From NCBI RefSeq assembly GCF_002238045.1, contig NZ_NBYO01000001.1, positions 1,054,001 through 1,118,000 on the forward strand: a stretch of 64,000 nucleotides of DNA, in the 5' to 3' direction. This DNA comes from Notoacmeibacter marinus (lineage in GTDB: Bacteria > Pseudomonadota > Alphaproteobacteria > Rhizobiales > Rhizobiaceae). The notes under the pieces were generated by a model, which had not been told where the DNA came from, did no database searches, and worked only from the letters and a program-made list of their open reading frames with translations. The position numbers and the translations under genes were made by a program. Of this stretch, positions 49,524-59,889 are shown piece after piece (positions within the stretch are counted from its first letter, which is position 1; each line of letters opens with the position of its first letter).

Positions 49524-50123
49524 ATGATTCTTAAACGCCGAGGCGGAGCACGCGCTCCGCTGGTTCTGACAATCGCGGTAAGCGTGGCGGCGCTGACCCT
49601 GGCAGGCTGCACGTCCAGCCGCTTTGACGGCGCCTATAATCAGCCAGCGGCCTCGCCCGCGCCTCAGCCACTGCAGCCGGCTCCGGTTCAGACAGTGCAG
49701 AGCAACCAATTGCCGCCACCGGTCGATCCGGCGACGGCGGCACAGAGTGCCGATCCGCTCGGTAACCCGACGGACGGCTCCGTGGACGTCGCCGCGGTGA
49801 GCCCTACGCCGGAATCCAGCCCATCCGTTTCCGCTGCCGGCGCGCCGATCAGCAAGGGTGAGGTCGTTGGCAACTGGAAGACGCAGGCTGGCGGCGCAAG
49901 CTGCCAGATGTTCCTGACGCTGACGAAATATGGCAGCGCATCGCGCGGCGGCACCCGCGGCTGCTCGGGCGATCTGGCCAATCTTCGCGGCTGGGACGTC
50001 AAGGGCAGCCAGCTCGTGCTCTATGATGAAAGCGGCGGCACCATCGGTCGCCTCTATGGCGCAGGACCGGGCCGCTATTCCGGTCAGACCTCGTCCGGCA
50101 CGCCCGTCACGCTGTCACGATAA
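49524..50123 (+). CDS. Omp19-type lipoprotein, AprI/Inh protease-inhibitor family
   Basis: A 199-residue outer-membrane lipoprotein. The signal peptide ends in the lipobox LAGC with lipidated Cys29. A Pro/Gln/Ala-rich linker (about 35-105) leads to a C-terminal Inh-type beta-barrel with GNWKTQAGGASCQMFLTLTK and a second Cys in GTRGCSGDL, likely disulfide-bonded. It resembles Brucella Omp19, which inhibits host and bacterial proteases; that activity is inferred here. The start at 49524 has GGGGAA upstream. Confidence 0.88.
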   Translation: MILKRRGGARAPLVLTIAVSVAALTLAGCTSSRFDGAYNQPAASPAPQPLQPAPVQTVQSNQLPPPVDPATAAQSADPLGNPTDGSVDVAAVSPTPESSPSVSAAGAPISKGEVVGNWKTQAGGASCQMFLTLTKYGSASRGGTRGCSGDLANLRGWDVKGSQLVLYDESGGTIGRLYGAGPGRYSGQTSSGTPVTLSR

Positions 50124-50191
50124 GAGAAGGCCGATAGACGGAGTATGAAGGGCGTGGCGGTTGCTGCGCCTTTTCGCCATTCAGAGCATTC

Positions 50192-50220
50192 TTGACGCCA
50201 TGGAAAGCGCGGCCTAATCG
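50192..50220 (+). promoter_or_regulatory. zapE: Candidate promoter of zapE
   Basis: TTGACG (50192-50197) and TAATCG (50215-50220) are 17 bases apart, immediately upstream of the zapE ATG at 50229. The -35 box is good and the -10 box poor. If used, transcription would begin within a few bases of the start codon, giving a nearly leaderless message. No ribosome-binding site is visible there. Confidence 0.3.
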
Positions 50221-50228
50221 CCCAAATC

Positions 50229-51404
50229 ATGAGCCATTCTTCCGCCGCCGATCACGCGCTTGCCGAGCCTTGCCCCGTCCGCAACGCCTATGAGCATAAG
50301 GTCTCGGCGGATGGGCTGATCGCCGATGCGATCCAGCGCAAGGCCGCCGACCGGCTCGACCGGCTCGTCAACGATCTGGCCGAAGCACGCCCGGCGACCA
50401 AGAGCAGCGCGCTCGGCTGGCTGTTCGGCAAGCGACGCGAAAAGAAGAATGTGCGCGGCCTTTATCTGCATGGGGGCGTCGGGCGCGGCAAAACCATGCT
50501 CATGGACATGTTCTTCGATCACGCGCCGCTCAAGCGCAAGCGGCGCAGCCATTTCAACGACTTCATGGCCGATGTGCACGACCGGATCGGCGCGCATCGC
50601 GAGGCGCTGAAGAATGGCGAGGCGAAGAGGGACGATCCCATCCCACCCGTCGCCGAACAGATCGCCGAGGAAAGCTGGCTGATCTGCTTCGACGAGTTCA
50701 CCGTCACCGACATCGCCGACGCCATGGTGCTGTCGCGGCTGTTCTCGGCGCTGTTCGACAATGGCTGCGTGCTCGTCGCCACCTCCAATGTCGCGCCTTC
50801 CGATCTCTACGGGGACGGGTTGAACCGACCGCTCTTCACCCCGTTCATCGACGTTTTGAAAGCGCATACCGATGTGATGGAACTGGATAGCGGGCGGGAC
50901 TACAGGCTCGACAAGCTGTCCGCCCTGCCGGTCTATATGAATCCGCTATCGGAGGAGACGGCACAGCGAATGGACGAAGCCTGGCAGACGGCAATCGATG
51001 GCGAGAATGAAGCGGCGGTTGCTGTCGAAGTGAAGGGCCGGACGATCGACGTTTCCCGCGCCGCTGGGCCAATGGCTCGCTTCACCTTCGAGGAATTGTG
51101 CGCCCGGCCCCTCGGCGCGCGTGACTATATGGCGCTGGCCGACCGGTTCGATCATTTCTTTATCGACGGTGTGCCGCAGATGGATCTGGACCGGCGCAAC
51201 GAGGCCAAGCGCTTCATCCTTCTCGTCGATACGCTTTACGACCGGAAGAAGAGCCTGCATCTGTCTGCGGCCGCGTCGGCGGAAGAGCTCTATGTCGGAA
51301 AGAGCGGCACCGAATCCTTCGAATTTGACCGGACAATCAGCCGGCTGATCGAAATGCGCGATGAAAGCTGGCCACCACAGGCTGGCGATGCCGTCGAGTA
51401 TTAG
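50229..51404 (+). CDS. zapE: Cell-division ATPase ZapE (AFG1 family)
   Basis: A 391-residue AAA+-like ATPase of the AFG1/ZapE family. Walker A is LHGGVGRGKTMLMDMF, Walker B is LICFDEFTVTDIADAM, and the sensor stretch VLVATSNVAPSDLY follows. ZapE interacts with FtsZ at the late divisome in E. coli; mitochondrial AFG1 has quality-control roles. Length fits. The gene lacks an upstream ribosome site. mdh follows 2 kb away, a neighbourhood seen in other Rhizobiales. Confidence 0.93.
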   Translation: MSHSSAADHALAEPCPVRNAYEHKVSADGLIADAIQRKAADRLDRLVNDLAEARPATKSSALGWLFGKRREKKNVRGLYLHGGVGRGKTMLMDMFFDHAPLKRKRRSHFNDFMADVHDRIGAHREALKNGEAKRDDPIPPVAEQIAEESWLICFDEFTVTDIADAMVLSRLFSALFDNGCVLVATSNVAPSDLYGDGLNRPLFTPFIDVLKAHTDVMELDSGRDYRLDKLSALPVYMNPLSEETAQRMDEAWQTAIDGENEAAVAVEVKGRTIDVSRAAGPMARFTFEELCARPLGARDYMALADRFDHFFIDGVPQMDLDRRNEAKRFILLVDTLYDRKKSLHLSAAASAEELYVGKSGTESFEFDRTISRLIEMRDESWPPQAGDAVEY

Positions 51405-51537
51405 GCGACGCGCTGCCGACAGTGCGGATCGGACGCCTTGCCGGTAACGAAACAGGATAATCGTCTCGTCCGCCGACGATCCGAAGGAACGTTTCGCGTC
51501 CTGGAACATTGAGCGAACACGAAACAGGAGTGTTTGC

Positions 51538-51771
51538 ATGATCAGGACCGAAGCCAAAGCGAAGCCGAAGGCCGAACCGGCCGGCAATGCCGAAAAGGAT
51601 CCGGAGGACTGGGTCACCGGCGACGAGACGATGACCGGGGCGCAGGCAAGCTATCTGAAGACGCTCAGCGAGGAAGCCGGCGAGGCGTTCGATCCAAATA
51701 TCACAAAGGCCGAAGCAAGCCAGCGGATCGACGAATTGCAGGCGAAAACCGGCCGGGGTCAGGCAGGCTGA
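51538..51771 (+). CDS. DUF3072 protein
   Basis: A 77-residue cytoplasmic protein matching DUF3072, recognised by DPEDWVTGDETMTGAQASYL and the helical KAEASQRIDELQAKTG. The N-terminus is Lys/Ala/Pro-rich and probably disordered. The function is unknown; the shape suggests a small helix-loop-helix protein. It appears to be transcribed alone between zapE and a VOC-family gene. Confidence 0.8.
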   Translation: MIRTEAKAKPKAEPAGNAEKDPEDWVTGDETMTGAQASYLKTLSEEAGEAFDPNITKAEASQRIDELQAKTGRGQAG

Positions 51772-51869
51772 TCGTACAGGCAATCCGGCCTGAACGCTCT
51801 GGCCGAACCGGGCAAAGCGATGTAGAGCGCAGGCGGCGTGTCCCTGCCTCGTAAACCGTCGAGTTCCGC

Positions 51870-52277
51870 ATGGCTCTTTCGATTGCCCTCGTTACCCTTG
51901 TCGTACCCGATTACGATGAGGCGATCGCCTTCTATTGCGGCGCGCTCGGCTTCCGGCTCCTTGAGGACACCGATCTCGGCGATGGAAAACGCTGGGTGCG
52001 CGTAGCGCCGGACGGCGTGGGAACAGCGCTTCTTCTTGCAAGAGCAGTGACGGACGAACAATCGGCCTCCATTGGTCGCCAGGCCGGCGGACGCGTTGCC
52101 TTCTTTCTGCAGACCGAGGCGTTCGCCCGCGATTGGCAGGCGATGAGCGCGGCTGGTGTTCATTTCGTGGAAGCACCCCGCAACGAAAGCTACGGCACAG
52201 TCGCCGTCTTTGAAGATCCGTTCGGCAATCGCTGGGACCTGATCGAACGGTCGCGGCCGTCCGAGGAGGGGCAATGA
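51870..52277 (+). CDS. VOC/glyoxalase-family protein
   Basis: A 135-residue protein with paired beta-alpha-beta-beta-beta modules of the vicinal-oxygen-chelate superfamily. It opens with LVTLVVPDYDEAIAFYCGAL and ends with AVFEDPFGNRWDLIER, where the Glu is a typical metal ligand. Members include glyoxalases, dioxygenases and antibiotic-binding proteins; the reaction cannot be fixed from sequence. Its stop overlaps the start of the DMT transporter gene by four bases. Confidence 0.8.
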   Translation: MALSIALVTLVVPDYDEAIAFYCGALGFRLLEDTDLGDGKRWVRVAPDGVGTALLLARAVTDEQSASIGRQAGGRVAFFLQTEAFARDWQAMSAAGVHFVEAPRNESYGTVAVFEDPFGNRWDLIERSRPSEEGQ

Positions 52278-53155
52278 ACCGCCCCATTCCGCTTCTACTC
52301 ATCACCGGTGTCCTGCTCGGTCTCATCTTTCCGATGGGGCGCGTTGCCGTTGAATCCGGCGTACCGCCCATCGTCTGGACCTTTCTCATCGCCGTCGGAT
52401 CGGGGGTCGGGCTCAGCCTGCCTTTGATCCGCCGCCTCGGCCGTCGCGACTGGCCCCGCGGTTTCTGGATCTACGCCGTCATTTCCGGCCTCGTCTCGAA
52501 CGTGCTGCCGAACCTGCTGGTGTTCGCCAGCGCGCCGCGCCTCGGCGCCGGCCATGTCGGGCTGATGTTCACGCTATCGCCGGTCTGCACCCTCGCCCTG
52601 TCCCTTGCTGCCGGTATGCGGCGACCGAGCGGGATTGCGCTGGCCGGGATCGCGATCGGCTTCATCGGCGCCGTTATCCTCGTACTTGGAAAGGGTGAGA
52701 CGCGCCCGGTCGCTGCGGAAACGCTCTGGCTTGCACTTGCCCTTCTCATCCCGGTCTTTCTGGCGCTCGGCAATATCTATCGGGGATTGGCCTGGCCGAC
52801 AGGCGCGGGCGCGATGGAACTGGCCTCGGCCAGCAATCTGACCTCGGCGATCATGCTTTTGGCCGCTATTGCGATCTCCGGCGAGGGTCTCGCCCAGATC
52901 GTCAGCGTCGCCAATGTGCCTATGCTGGGTGCGGTGCAGCTCGTCCTGTCATGCGTCTACTATCTGGCGCTATTCGCCTTGCAGCGCGTTGGCGGACCCG
53001 TCTATCTCAGCCAGATCGGCTATGTGGGTGCGGCCGTGGCGCTGGCTGCAGGCGTTATTGCGCTTGGCGAGCGTTACGGCGCGTTGACCTGGACGGGCGC
53101 GACGATTGTTCTTGTCGGGATCGGCTTCACGATCCGCGCGCAAATGCGGCGGTGA
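52274..53155 (+). CDS. DMT-superfamily EamA transporter
   Basis: A 293-residue inner-membrane protein with ten predicted helices in two EamA repeats, typical of drug/metabolite exporters. The repeat ends near GIAIGFIGAVILVLGKGE and ATIVLVGIGFTIRAQMRR mark the two modules. The direction and substrate are unknown. Coupling with a VOC-family gene suggests handling of one small molecule by both, but that is inference. Confidence 0.85.
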   Translation: MNRPIPLLLITGVLLGLIFPMGRVAVESGVPPIVWTFLIAVGSGVGLSLPLIRRLGRRDWPRGFWIYAVISGLVSNVLPNLLVFASAPRLGAGHVGLMFTLSPVCTLALSLAAGMRRPSGIALAGIAIGFIGAVILVLGKGETRPVAAETLWLALALLIPVFLALGNIYRGLAWPTGAGAMELASASNLTSAIMLLAAIAISGEGLAQIVSVANVPMLGAVQLVLSCVYYLALFALQRVGGPVYLSQIGYVGAAVALAAGVIALGERYGALTWTGATIVLVGIGFTIRAQMRR

Positions 53156-53218
53156 GCGGCGCGCCATTCCATCGCGCGAGGCCACTCAGGAGGATTGCTT
53201 CGAAACGACGGAGCATAT

Positions 53219-53234
53219 TTGACGTTTACGTAAG
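53219..53234. promoter_or_regulatory. ACGT-TT-ACGT dyad upstream of mdh
   Basis: TTGACGTTTACGTAAG lies 167 bases before mdh in an AT-rich stretch. Its core, two ACGT palindromes separated by TT, resembles operators of MerR-family LiuR/FadP-type regulators as I recall them. TTGACG could also be a -35 box, but no good -10 follows. A second small dyad, TTCAA/TTGAA, lies at 53245-53258. Regulation of the TCA operon is inferred. Confidence 0.3.
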
Positions 53235-53307
53235 AAAAGTTTTGTTCAACCGTTTGAAATTCTTTGCGCCAAAAGAATCGGTTGCGGAACCGCCGTGTTC
53301 ATCCTAA

Positions 53308-54366
<1,059 letters not shown>

Positions 54367-54397
54367 ATCGTCGCCAGGCGGTTTCGGGAGGACAGGG

Positions 54398-54565
54398 ATG
54401 AGGCGATGGGCTCCGGCTTTGCTTCTGCTGGTGGCGGGGACGCTGCCGGCACAGCCTGCCGAATCCGCCTATTCCAAGTGCGACCACGCCAACCTTCATT
54501 TCATCACTGGCGGCCCGGAAGGTTTCGGCCGCCCGCTCCATCCCACCGAGCCGGAAGGCCGCTGA
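54398..54565 (+). CDS. Small secreted protein in the TCA operon
   Basis: A 55-residue protein with a signal peptide of about 21 residues (MRRWAPALLLLVAGTLPAQP) and a mature part of some 35 residues containing one Cys and HFITGGPEGFGRPLH. GGGAGGACAGGG precedes the ATG, so translation is likely. It lies between mdh and sucC on the same strand, 31 bases after the mdh stop. I do not recognise the family. Confidence 0.65.
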   Translation: MRRWAPALLLLVAGTLPAQPAESAYSKCDHANLHFITGGPEGFGRPLHPTEPEGR

Positions 54566-54592
54566 GCGAAACCTGCCCCCAGAGGAGTCAGA

Positions 54593-55786
54593 ATGAACAT
54601 TCATGAATATCAGGCGAAGGCGCTGCTGAAGGAGTATGGCGCGCCGGTTGCGGACGGCGTGCCGGTCTTCGAGGCGTCGGAAGCCGAAAGCGCGGCGAAG
54701 AAGCTGCCCGGCCCGCTCTATGTGGTGAAGAGCCAGATCCATGCCGGCGGGCGCGGCAAGGGCAAGTTCCGCGAACTGCCGGCGGACGCCAAGGGCGGCG
54801 TTCGGCTGGCCAAGAGCCTCGAAGAGGTCGTCCAGAACGTCAACGAGATGCTCGGCAACACGCTCGTCACCAAGCAGACGGGCGATGAGGGCAAGCAGGT
54901 CAACCGCCTCTATATCGAGGATGGCGCGGATATCGACCGCGAGCTCTACCTCTCCATTCTCGTCGACCGCTCGACCGGCCGCAACGCCTTCGTGGTCTCC
55001 ACCGAGGGCGGCATGGATATCGAGGCCGTCGCCGAAGAGACGCCAGAGAAGATCCTGACCCTGCCGATCGATCCGGCAACGGGCGTCACCGAGGCCGATT
55101 GCAACAGGCTCTGCGAGGCGCTGAAGCTGGACGGCGCGGCGAAGGAAGACGGCAAGACGCTCTTCCCGATCCTCTACAAGGCCTACACCGAGAAGGATAT
55201 GAGCCTTCTCGAGGTCAACCCGCTGATCGTGATGACCGACGGCCATCTGCGCGTTCTCGACGCCAAGGTCTCCTTCGACGGCAATGCGCTGTTCCGCCAT
55301 GACGACATCATGGAGCTTCGCGACAAGAGCGAAGAGGACGAAAAGGAAATCGAGGCGTCCAAATACGATCTCGCCTATGTCGCGCTCGACGGCAATATTG
55401 GTTGCATGGTCAATGGCGCGGGCCTGGCCATGGCGACGATGGACATCATCAAACTCTATGGCGCCGAGCCGGCCAACTTCCTCGATGTCGGCGGCGGCGC
55501 GACGACCGAGAAGGTCACCGCGGCGTTCAAGATCATCACCGCCGATCCGGCGGTCGAGGGCATTCTGGTCAACATTTTCGGCGGCATCATGCGCTGCGAC
55601 GTGATCGCCGAAGGCGTGATCGCCGCAGTCAAGGAAGTCGGCCTGAAAGTGCCGCTCGTCGTGCGCCTCGAAGGCACCAATGTGGAAAAGGGCAAGCAGC
55701 TCATCAATGACAGCGATCTGAACGTCATCGCCGCCGACGATCTGGACGATGCGGCGCAGAAGATCGTCAACGCGGTCAAGGGCTGA
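54593..55786 (+). CDS. sucC: Succinyl-CoA synthetase beta subunit
   Basis: A 397-residue ATP-grasp subunit that couples succinyl-CoA cleavage to nucleotide triphosphate formation. The start [16 protein letters not shown] is diagnostic, followed by [16 protein letters not shown] and the C-terminal [16 protein letters not shown]. Length is standard. sucD follows after 14 bases. GAGGAGT precedes the ATG. It works with SucD as a heterotetramer in the cytoplasm. Confidence 0.97.
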   Translation: MNIHEYQAKALLKEYGAPVADGVPVFEASEAESAAKKLPGPLYVVKSQIHAGGRGKGKFRELPADAKGGVRLAKSLEEVVQNVNEMLGNTLVTKQTGDEGKQVNRLYIEDGADIDRELYLSILVDRSTGRNAFVVSTEGGMDIEAVAEETPEKILTLPIDPATGVTEADCNRLCEALKLDGAAKEDGKTLFPILYKAYTEKDMSLLEVNPLIVMTDGHLRVLDAKVSFDGNALFRHDDIMELRDKSEEDEKEIEASKYDLAYVALDGNIGCMVNGAGLAMATMDIIKLYGAEPANFLDVGGGATTEKVTAAFKIITADPAVEGILVNIFGGIMRCDVIAEGVIAAVKEVGLKVPLVVRLEGTNVEKGKQLINDSDLNVIAADDLDDAAQKIVNAVKG

Positions 55787-55800
55787 GGGACAGATTCGAT

Positions 55801-56703
55801 ATGAGCATTCTCGTCAATAAAGACACCAAGGTCCTCGTGCAGGGCCTGACCGGCAATACCGGCACGTTCCACACCGAACAGGCGCTGGCCTATTACGGCA
55901 CGCAGATGGTCGGTGGCACGCACCCGAAGAAGGGCGGCCAGACCTGGCAGGGCTCCAATGGCGAAGAGCTTCCGATCTTCGCCTCCGTGAAAGAAGGCAA
56001 GGACGCCACCGGCGCCAACGCCTCTGTCGTCTATGTGCCGCCGGCAGGCGCCGCCGCCGCGATCATCGAGGCGATCGAAGCCGAGATTCCGCTGGTGATC
56101 TGCATTACGGAAGGCATTCCGGTTCAGGACATGGTCAAGGTGAAGGCCCGCCTCGCGGACAGCAATTCGCGCCTGATCGGGCCGAACTGCCCGGGCGTGC
56201 TGACGCCGGAAGAGTGCAAGATCGGCATCATGCCGGGCTCGATCTTCAAGAAGGGCTCGGTCGGCATCCTGTCGCGCTCCGGCACGCTGACCTATGAGGC
56301 GGTCTTCCAGACCACCAATGAGGGGCTCGGCCAGTCGACCGCCGTCGGCATTGGCGGCGATCCGGTCAAGGGCACCGAATTCATCGACATGCTCGACATG
56401 TTCCTCGACGATGACGAGACCGAGTCGATCATCATGATCGGCGAGATCGGCGGCTCGGCCGAGGAGGATGCCTCGGAATGGCTGAAGGAACAGGCCGCGA
56501 AAGGCCGCAAGAAGCCGATGGTCGGCTTCATCGCGGGCCGCACCGCGCCTCCCGGACGGACCATGGGCCATGCCGGCGCCGTCATCTCCGGCGGCAAGGG
56601 CGGCGCGGACGACAAGATCGCGGCGATGGAAGATGCCGGCATCACCGTTTCGCCGTCGCCCGCGCGTCTGGGCAAGACGCTGGTTGAGGTTCTGAAGGGT
56701 TAG
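55801..56703 (+). CDS. sucD: Succinyl-CoA synthetase alpha subunit
   Basis: A 300-residue subunit that binds CoA and carries the phosphohistidine. The CoA-binding start [17 protein letters not shown] and the active-site stretch [20 protein letters not shown] with the catalytic His near residue 250 are present. [18 protein letters not shown] also fits. It is followed by a 13-bp perfect inverted repeat before sucA. Confidence 0.97.
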   Translation: MSILVNKDTKVLVQGLTGNTGTFHTEQALAYYGTQMVGGTHPKKGGQTWQGSNGEELPIFASVKEGKDATGANASVVYVPPAGAAAAIIEAIEAEIPLVICITEGIPVQDMVKVKARLADSNSRLIGPNCPGVLTPEECKIGIMPGSIFKKGSVGILSRSGTLTYEAVFQTTNEGLGQSTAVGIGGDPVKGTEFIDMLDMFLDDDETESIIMIGEIGGSAEEDASEWLKEQAAKGRKKPMVGFIAGRTAPPGRTMGHAGAVISGGKGGADDKIAAMEDAGITVSPSPARLGKTLVEVLKG

Positions 56704-56717
56704 ACCCATTTAAGATC

Positions 56718-56747
56718 GATCACGGCCGATAAGGATCGGCCGTGATC
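56718..56747. repeat. 13-bp inverted repeat between sucD and sucA
   Basis: GATCACGGCCGAT (56718-56730) and ATCGGCCGTGATC (56735-56747) form a perfect stem with an AAGG loop, 14 bases after the sucD stop. No T-run follows on the plus strand, so it is unlikely to be a full terminator. Possible roles are RNA processing, partial attenuation or 3'-end protection that changes the ratio of SucCD to SucAB. Confidence 0.75.
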
Positions 56748-56840
56748 ACCACAAGCGGCCCTAAAGTCGCAGAAGCATAAGGCGAGGGCGCTGCCGGACC
56801 GGTCGGCGACGAATGATCAGGAGCCGGGCGACAGGCCCGG

Positions 56841-59800
56841 ATGAGTGCCATGGCACGTAACGACCAACAGAACGAAACCTTCGCCGAAAGCTCGTTTCTT
56901 TATGGCGGCAATGCCGACTATCTGGAACAGATTTACGCGCGCTGGCAGGACGATCCGTCCTCGGTGAGCGAGGACCTCCGCAGTTTCTTTGAAAGCGTCG
57001 GCGACGATGCCGCGATCGTGAAGAAGAACGCGGAAGGGCCCTCCTGGGAGCGCCCCGACTGGCCGATCGCCGAGAATGGTGAAATGGTTTTGGCGCTCGA
57101 CGGCGACTGGGGCGCGGTCGAGAAGACGCTGGAACAGAAGATCCGCTCGAAGAACGAGAAGGTTGCGGCGCTGCGCGGCGAAGCCGCCGTGTCGCAGGAA
57201 CAGATCCACCAGCAGACGCGCGATTCCGTGCGCGCGACGATGATGATCCGCGCTTATCGCGCGCGTGGCCATCTGCACGCCAATCTCGATCCGCTCGGTC
57301 TGGCGGGCGACAAAGAAGATTACGACGAATTGTCGCCGTCCAATTACGGCTTCGAGGAAAAGGACCTCGACCGGCCGATCTTCATCGACAACATGCTGGG
57401 GCTGGAAACCGCGACCGTCCGCCAGATGCTCGACATTCTGCGACGGACCTACTGCTCGTCCATCGGCGTGGAGTTCATGCACATCTCCAATCCGGAGGAG
57501 AAACTCTGGATCCAGCAGCGCATCGAAGGCCCTGACAAGGGCGTCGACTTCACCGATATGGGCAAGAAGGCGATCATGCAGAAGCTGGTCGAGGCGGAAG
57601 GCTTCGAACAGTTTCTCGACGTCAAATATCGCGGGACCAAGCGTTTCGGTCTCGATGGCGGCGAATCGGTCGTGCCGGCGCTGGAGCAGATCATCAAGCG
57701 CGGTGGCCAACTCGGCCTGAAGGAGATCGTCTTCGGCATGGCCCATCGCGGCCGGCTCAATATTCTCAGCCAGGTGATGGCCAAACCGCATCGCGCGATC
57801 TTCCACGAGTTCAAGGGCGGCTCGTTCAAGCCGGACGAAGTCGAGGGATCGGGTGACGTCAAATACCATCTCGGGGCGTCGTCCGACCGGGAGTTCGACG
57901 GCAACAATGTGCATCTGTCGCTGACGGCCAATCCATCGCATCTGGAGATCGTGAACCCGGTGGTACTGGGCAAAGCGCGCGCCAAACAGGACCAGCATTT
58001 CGACCGCAAGCGCGAGGAGGTCGTGCCGCTGGACGATCGCGCCAAGGTGCTGCCGCTGCTCATTCATGGCGACGCGGCCTTTGCCGGCCAGGGCGTGGTG
58101 CCGGAGTGTTTCGGCCTGTCGGCGCTGCGCGGCCATCGCGTCGCCGGTTCGATCCATTTCATCATCAACAACCAGATCGGCTTCACGACCAATCCGCGCT
58201 TTTCGCGCTCTTCGCCCTATCCGTCCGATGTCGCCAAGATGATCGAGGCGCCGATCCTGCATGTGAATGGCGACGACCCGGAATCCGTGGTCTATGCCGC
58301 CAAGATCGCCATCGAGTTCCGGATGAAGTTCCACAAGCCGGTGGTGATCGACATGTTCTGCTACCGCCGCTTCGGCCACAATGAGAGCGACGAGCCGAGC
58401 TTCACCCAGCCGAAAATGTACAAGGTCATTCGCCAGCATCCGACGGTCGTGTCCCTTTACGGCGAGAAACTCGTCAATGACGGGCTGGTCAGCACGGACG
58501 AACTGGAAGCGATGCAGAGCGAATGGCGCAAGCATCTGGACGAGGAGTTCGATGCTGGCGATGCCTATGAGCCGAACAAGGCCGACTGGCTGGACGGCGC
58601 GTGGCGCGGGTTTCGCAAGGCCGATGTGGCCGATGAACAGCGGCGTGGCAAAACGGCCGTGCCCAAGAAGACGCTGGAGGAGATCGGCCGGAAGATTTCG
58701 ACCGTCCCCGACGATCTCGAAGCGCACAAGACGGTGCGCCGCTTCATGGACAATCGCCGCAAGATGATCGAGAGCGGCGAGGGGATCGACTGGGCAACGG
58801 CCGAGGCGCTGGCCTTCGGTTCGCTCCTGATGGAAGGCAGCCCCGTACGGCTGTCCGGCCAGGACAGCGAGCGCGGCACCTTCAGCCAGCGTCATTCGGT
58901 GCTCTACGACCAGCGCACAGAAGACCGCTATGTGCCGCTCAACAATATGGGACCGAACCAGGCCTATTTCGAAGTCATCAATTCGATGCTCTCGGAAGAG
59001 GCGGTGCTCGGTTATGAATACGGCTTCAGCCTGGCCGAGCCGCGCGCGCTGACGCTCTGGGAAGCGCAGTTCGGCGACTTCGCCAATGGCGCGCAGGTGG
59101 TGTTCGACCAGTTCATCTCGTCGGGCGAGCGCAAATGGCTGCGCATGAGTGGCCTCGTCTGCCTTCTGCCACACGGCTATGAGGGGCAGGGCCCCGAGCA
59201 TTCGTCGGCACGGCTGGAGCGCTTTTTGCAGCTTTGCGCCGAAGACAATATGCAGGTGGCCTACTGCTCCACCCCGTCGAACTATTTCCATATTCTGCGC
59301 CGTCAGCTGGTGCGCGATTTCCGCAAGCCGCTGATCCTGATGACGCCGAAGAGCCTTCTGCGCCACAAGCGCGCCGTCTCCAAACTGTCGGAGATCAGCG
59401 GCGAGAGCACGTTCCACCGCCTGCTTTACGACGATGCGGAGTACAACCCCGATTCGGTGAAGACCAAGCTTGTCAGCGACAGCAAGATCCGCCGCGTCGT
59501 GATGTGTTCCGGCAAGGTCTATTACGACCTTCTGGAAGAGCGCGAGGAACGCGGCATCGACGATGTCTACCTGCTGCGGATCGAACAGCTTTACCCGTTC
59601 CCGGCCAAGGCGCTGATCAATGAATTGTCGCGCTTCAAGAATGCCGAGATGGTTTGGTGCCAGGAAGAGCCCAAGAATATGGGCGCCTGGAGCTTCATCG
59701 ACCCTTACCTGGAGTGGGTGCTGGCCCATATCGATGCCACGCATCAGCGGGTTCGCTATACGGGGCGGGCGGCAGCCGCCTCGCCAGCGACGGGCCTGAT

Positions 59801-59855
59801 GAAGAAACATTTGGAACAGCTCGAGGCTTTCCTCGAGGACGCTCTCGGCGACTGA
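56841..59855 (+). CDS. sucA: 2-oxoglutarate dehydrogenase E1 component
   Basis: A 1004-residue thiamine-diphosphate enzyme that decarboxylates 2-oxoglutarate and passes the succinyl group to the E2 lipoyl arm. Typical pieces are [17 protein letters not shown] at the N-terminus, [26 protein letters not shown] and [12 protein letters not shown], plus the C-terminal [15 protein letters not shown]. Homologues begin MARxDQ, so the true start may be the ATG at 56850, three codons in. No clear ribosome site favours either. Confidence 0.97.
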   Translation: MSAMARNDQQNETFAESSFLYGGNADYLEQIYARWQDDPSSVSEDLRSFFESVGDDAAIVKKNAEGPSWERPDWPIAENGEMVLALDGDWGAVEKTLEQKIRSKNEKVAALRGEAAVSQEQIHQQTRDSVRATMMIRAYRARGHLHANLDPLGLAGDKEDYDELSPSNYGFEEKDLDRPIFIDNMLGLETATVRQMLDILRRTYCSSIGVEFMHISNPEEKLWIQQRIEGPDKGVDFTDMGKKAIMQKLVEAEGFEQFLDVKYRGTKRFGLDGGESVVPALEQIIKRGGQLGLKEIVFGMAHRGRLNILSQVMAKPHRAIFHEFKGGSFKPDEVEGSGDVKYHLGASSDREFDGNNVHLSLTANPSHLEIVNPVVLGKARAKQDQHFDRKREEVVPLDDRAKVLPLLIHGDAAFAGQGVVPECFGLSALRGHRVAGSIHFIINNQIGFTTNPRFSRSSPYPSDVAKMIEAPILHVNGDDPESVVYAAKIAIEFRMKFHKPVVIDMFCYRRFGHNESDEPSFTQPKMYKVIRQHPTVVSLYGEKLVNDGLVSTDELEAMQSEWRKHLDEEFDAGDAYEPNKADWLDGAWRGFRKADVADEQRRGKTAVPKKTLEEIGRKISTVPDDLEAHKTVRRFMDNRRKMIESGEGIDWATAEALAFGSLLMEGSPVRLSGQDSERGTFSQRHSVLYDQRTEDRYVPLNNMGPNQAYFEVINSMLSEEAVLGYEYGFSLAEPRALTLWEAQFGDFANGAQVVFDQFISSGERKWLRMSGLVCLLPHGYEGQGPEHSSARLERFLQLCAEDNMQVAYCSTPSNYFHILRRQLVRDFRKPLILMTPKSLLRHKRAVSKLSEISGESTFHRLLYDDAEYNPDSVKTKLVSDSKIRRVVMCSGKVYYDLLEEREERGIDDVYLLRIEQLYPFPAKALINELSRFKNAEMVWCQEEPKNMGAWSFIDPYLEWVLAHIDATHQRVRYTGRAAAASPATGLMKKHLEQLEAFLEDALGD

Positions 59856-59889
59856 GCGGATCCACGAACACGAAGGACGGATCGAACAT

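Noticed and set aside
56817-59810. A 997-codon open frame on the minus strand opposite sucA
   Set aside because: It mirrors sucA in a complementary frame, as happens in GC-rich genes with strong third-position bias. The translation is rich in Arg, His and Leu and resembles no family.
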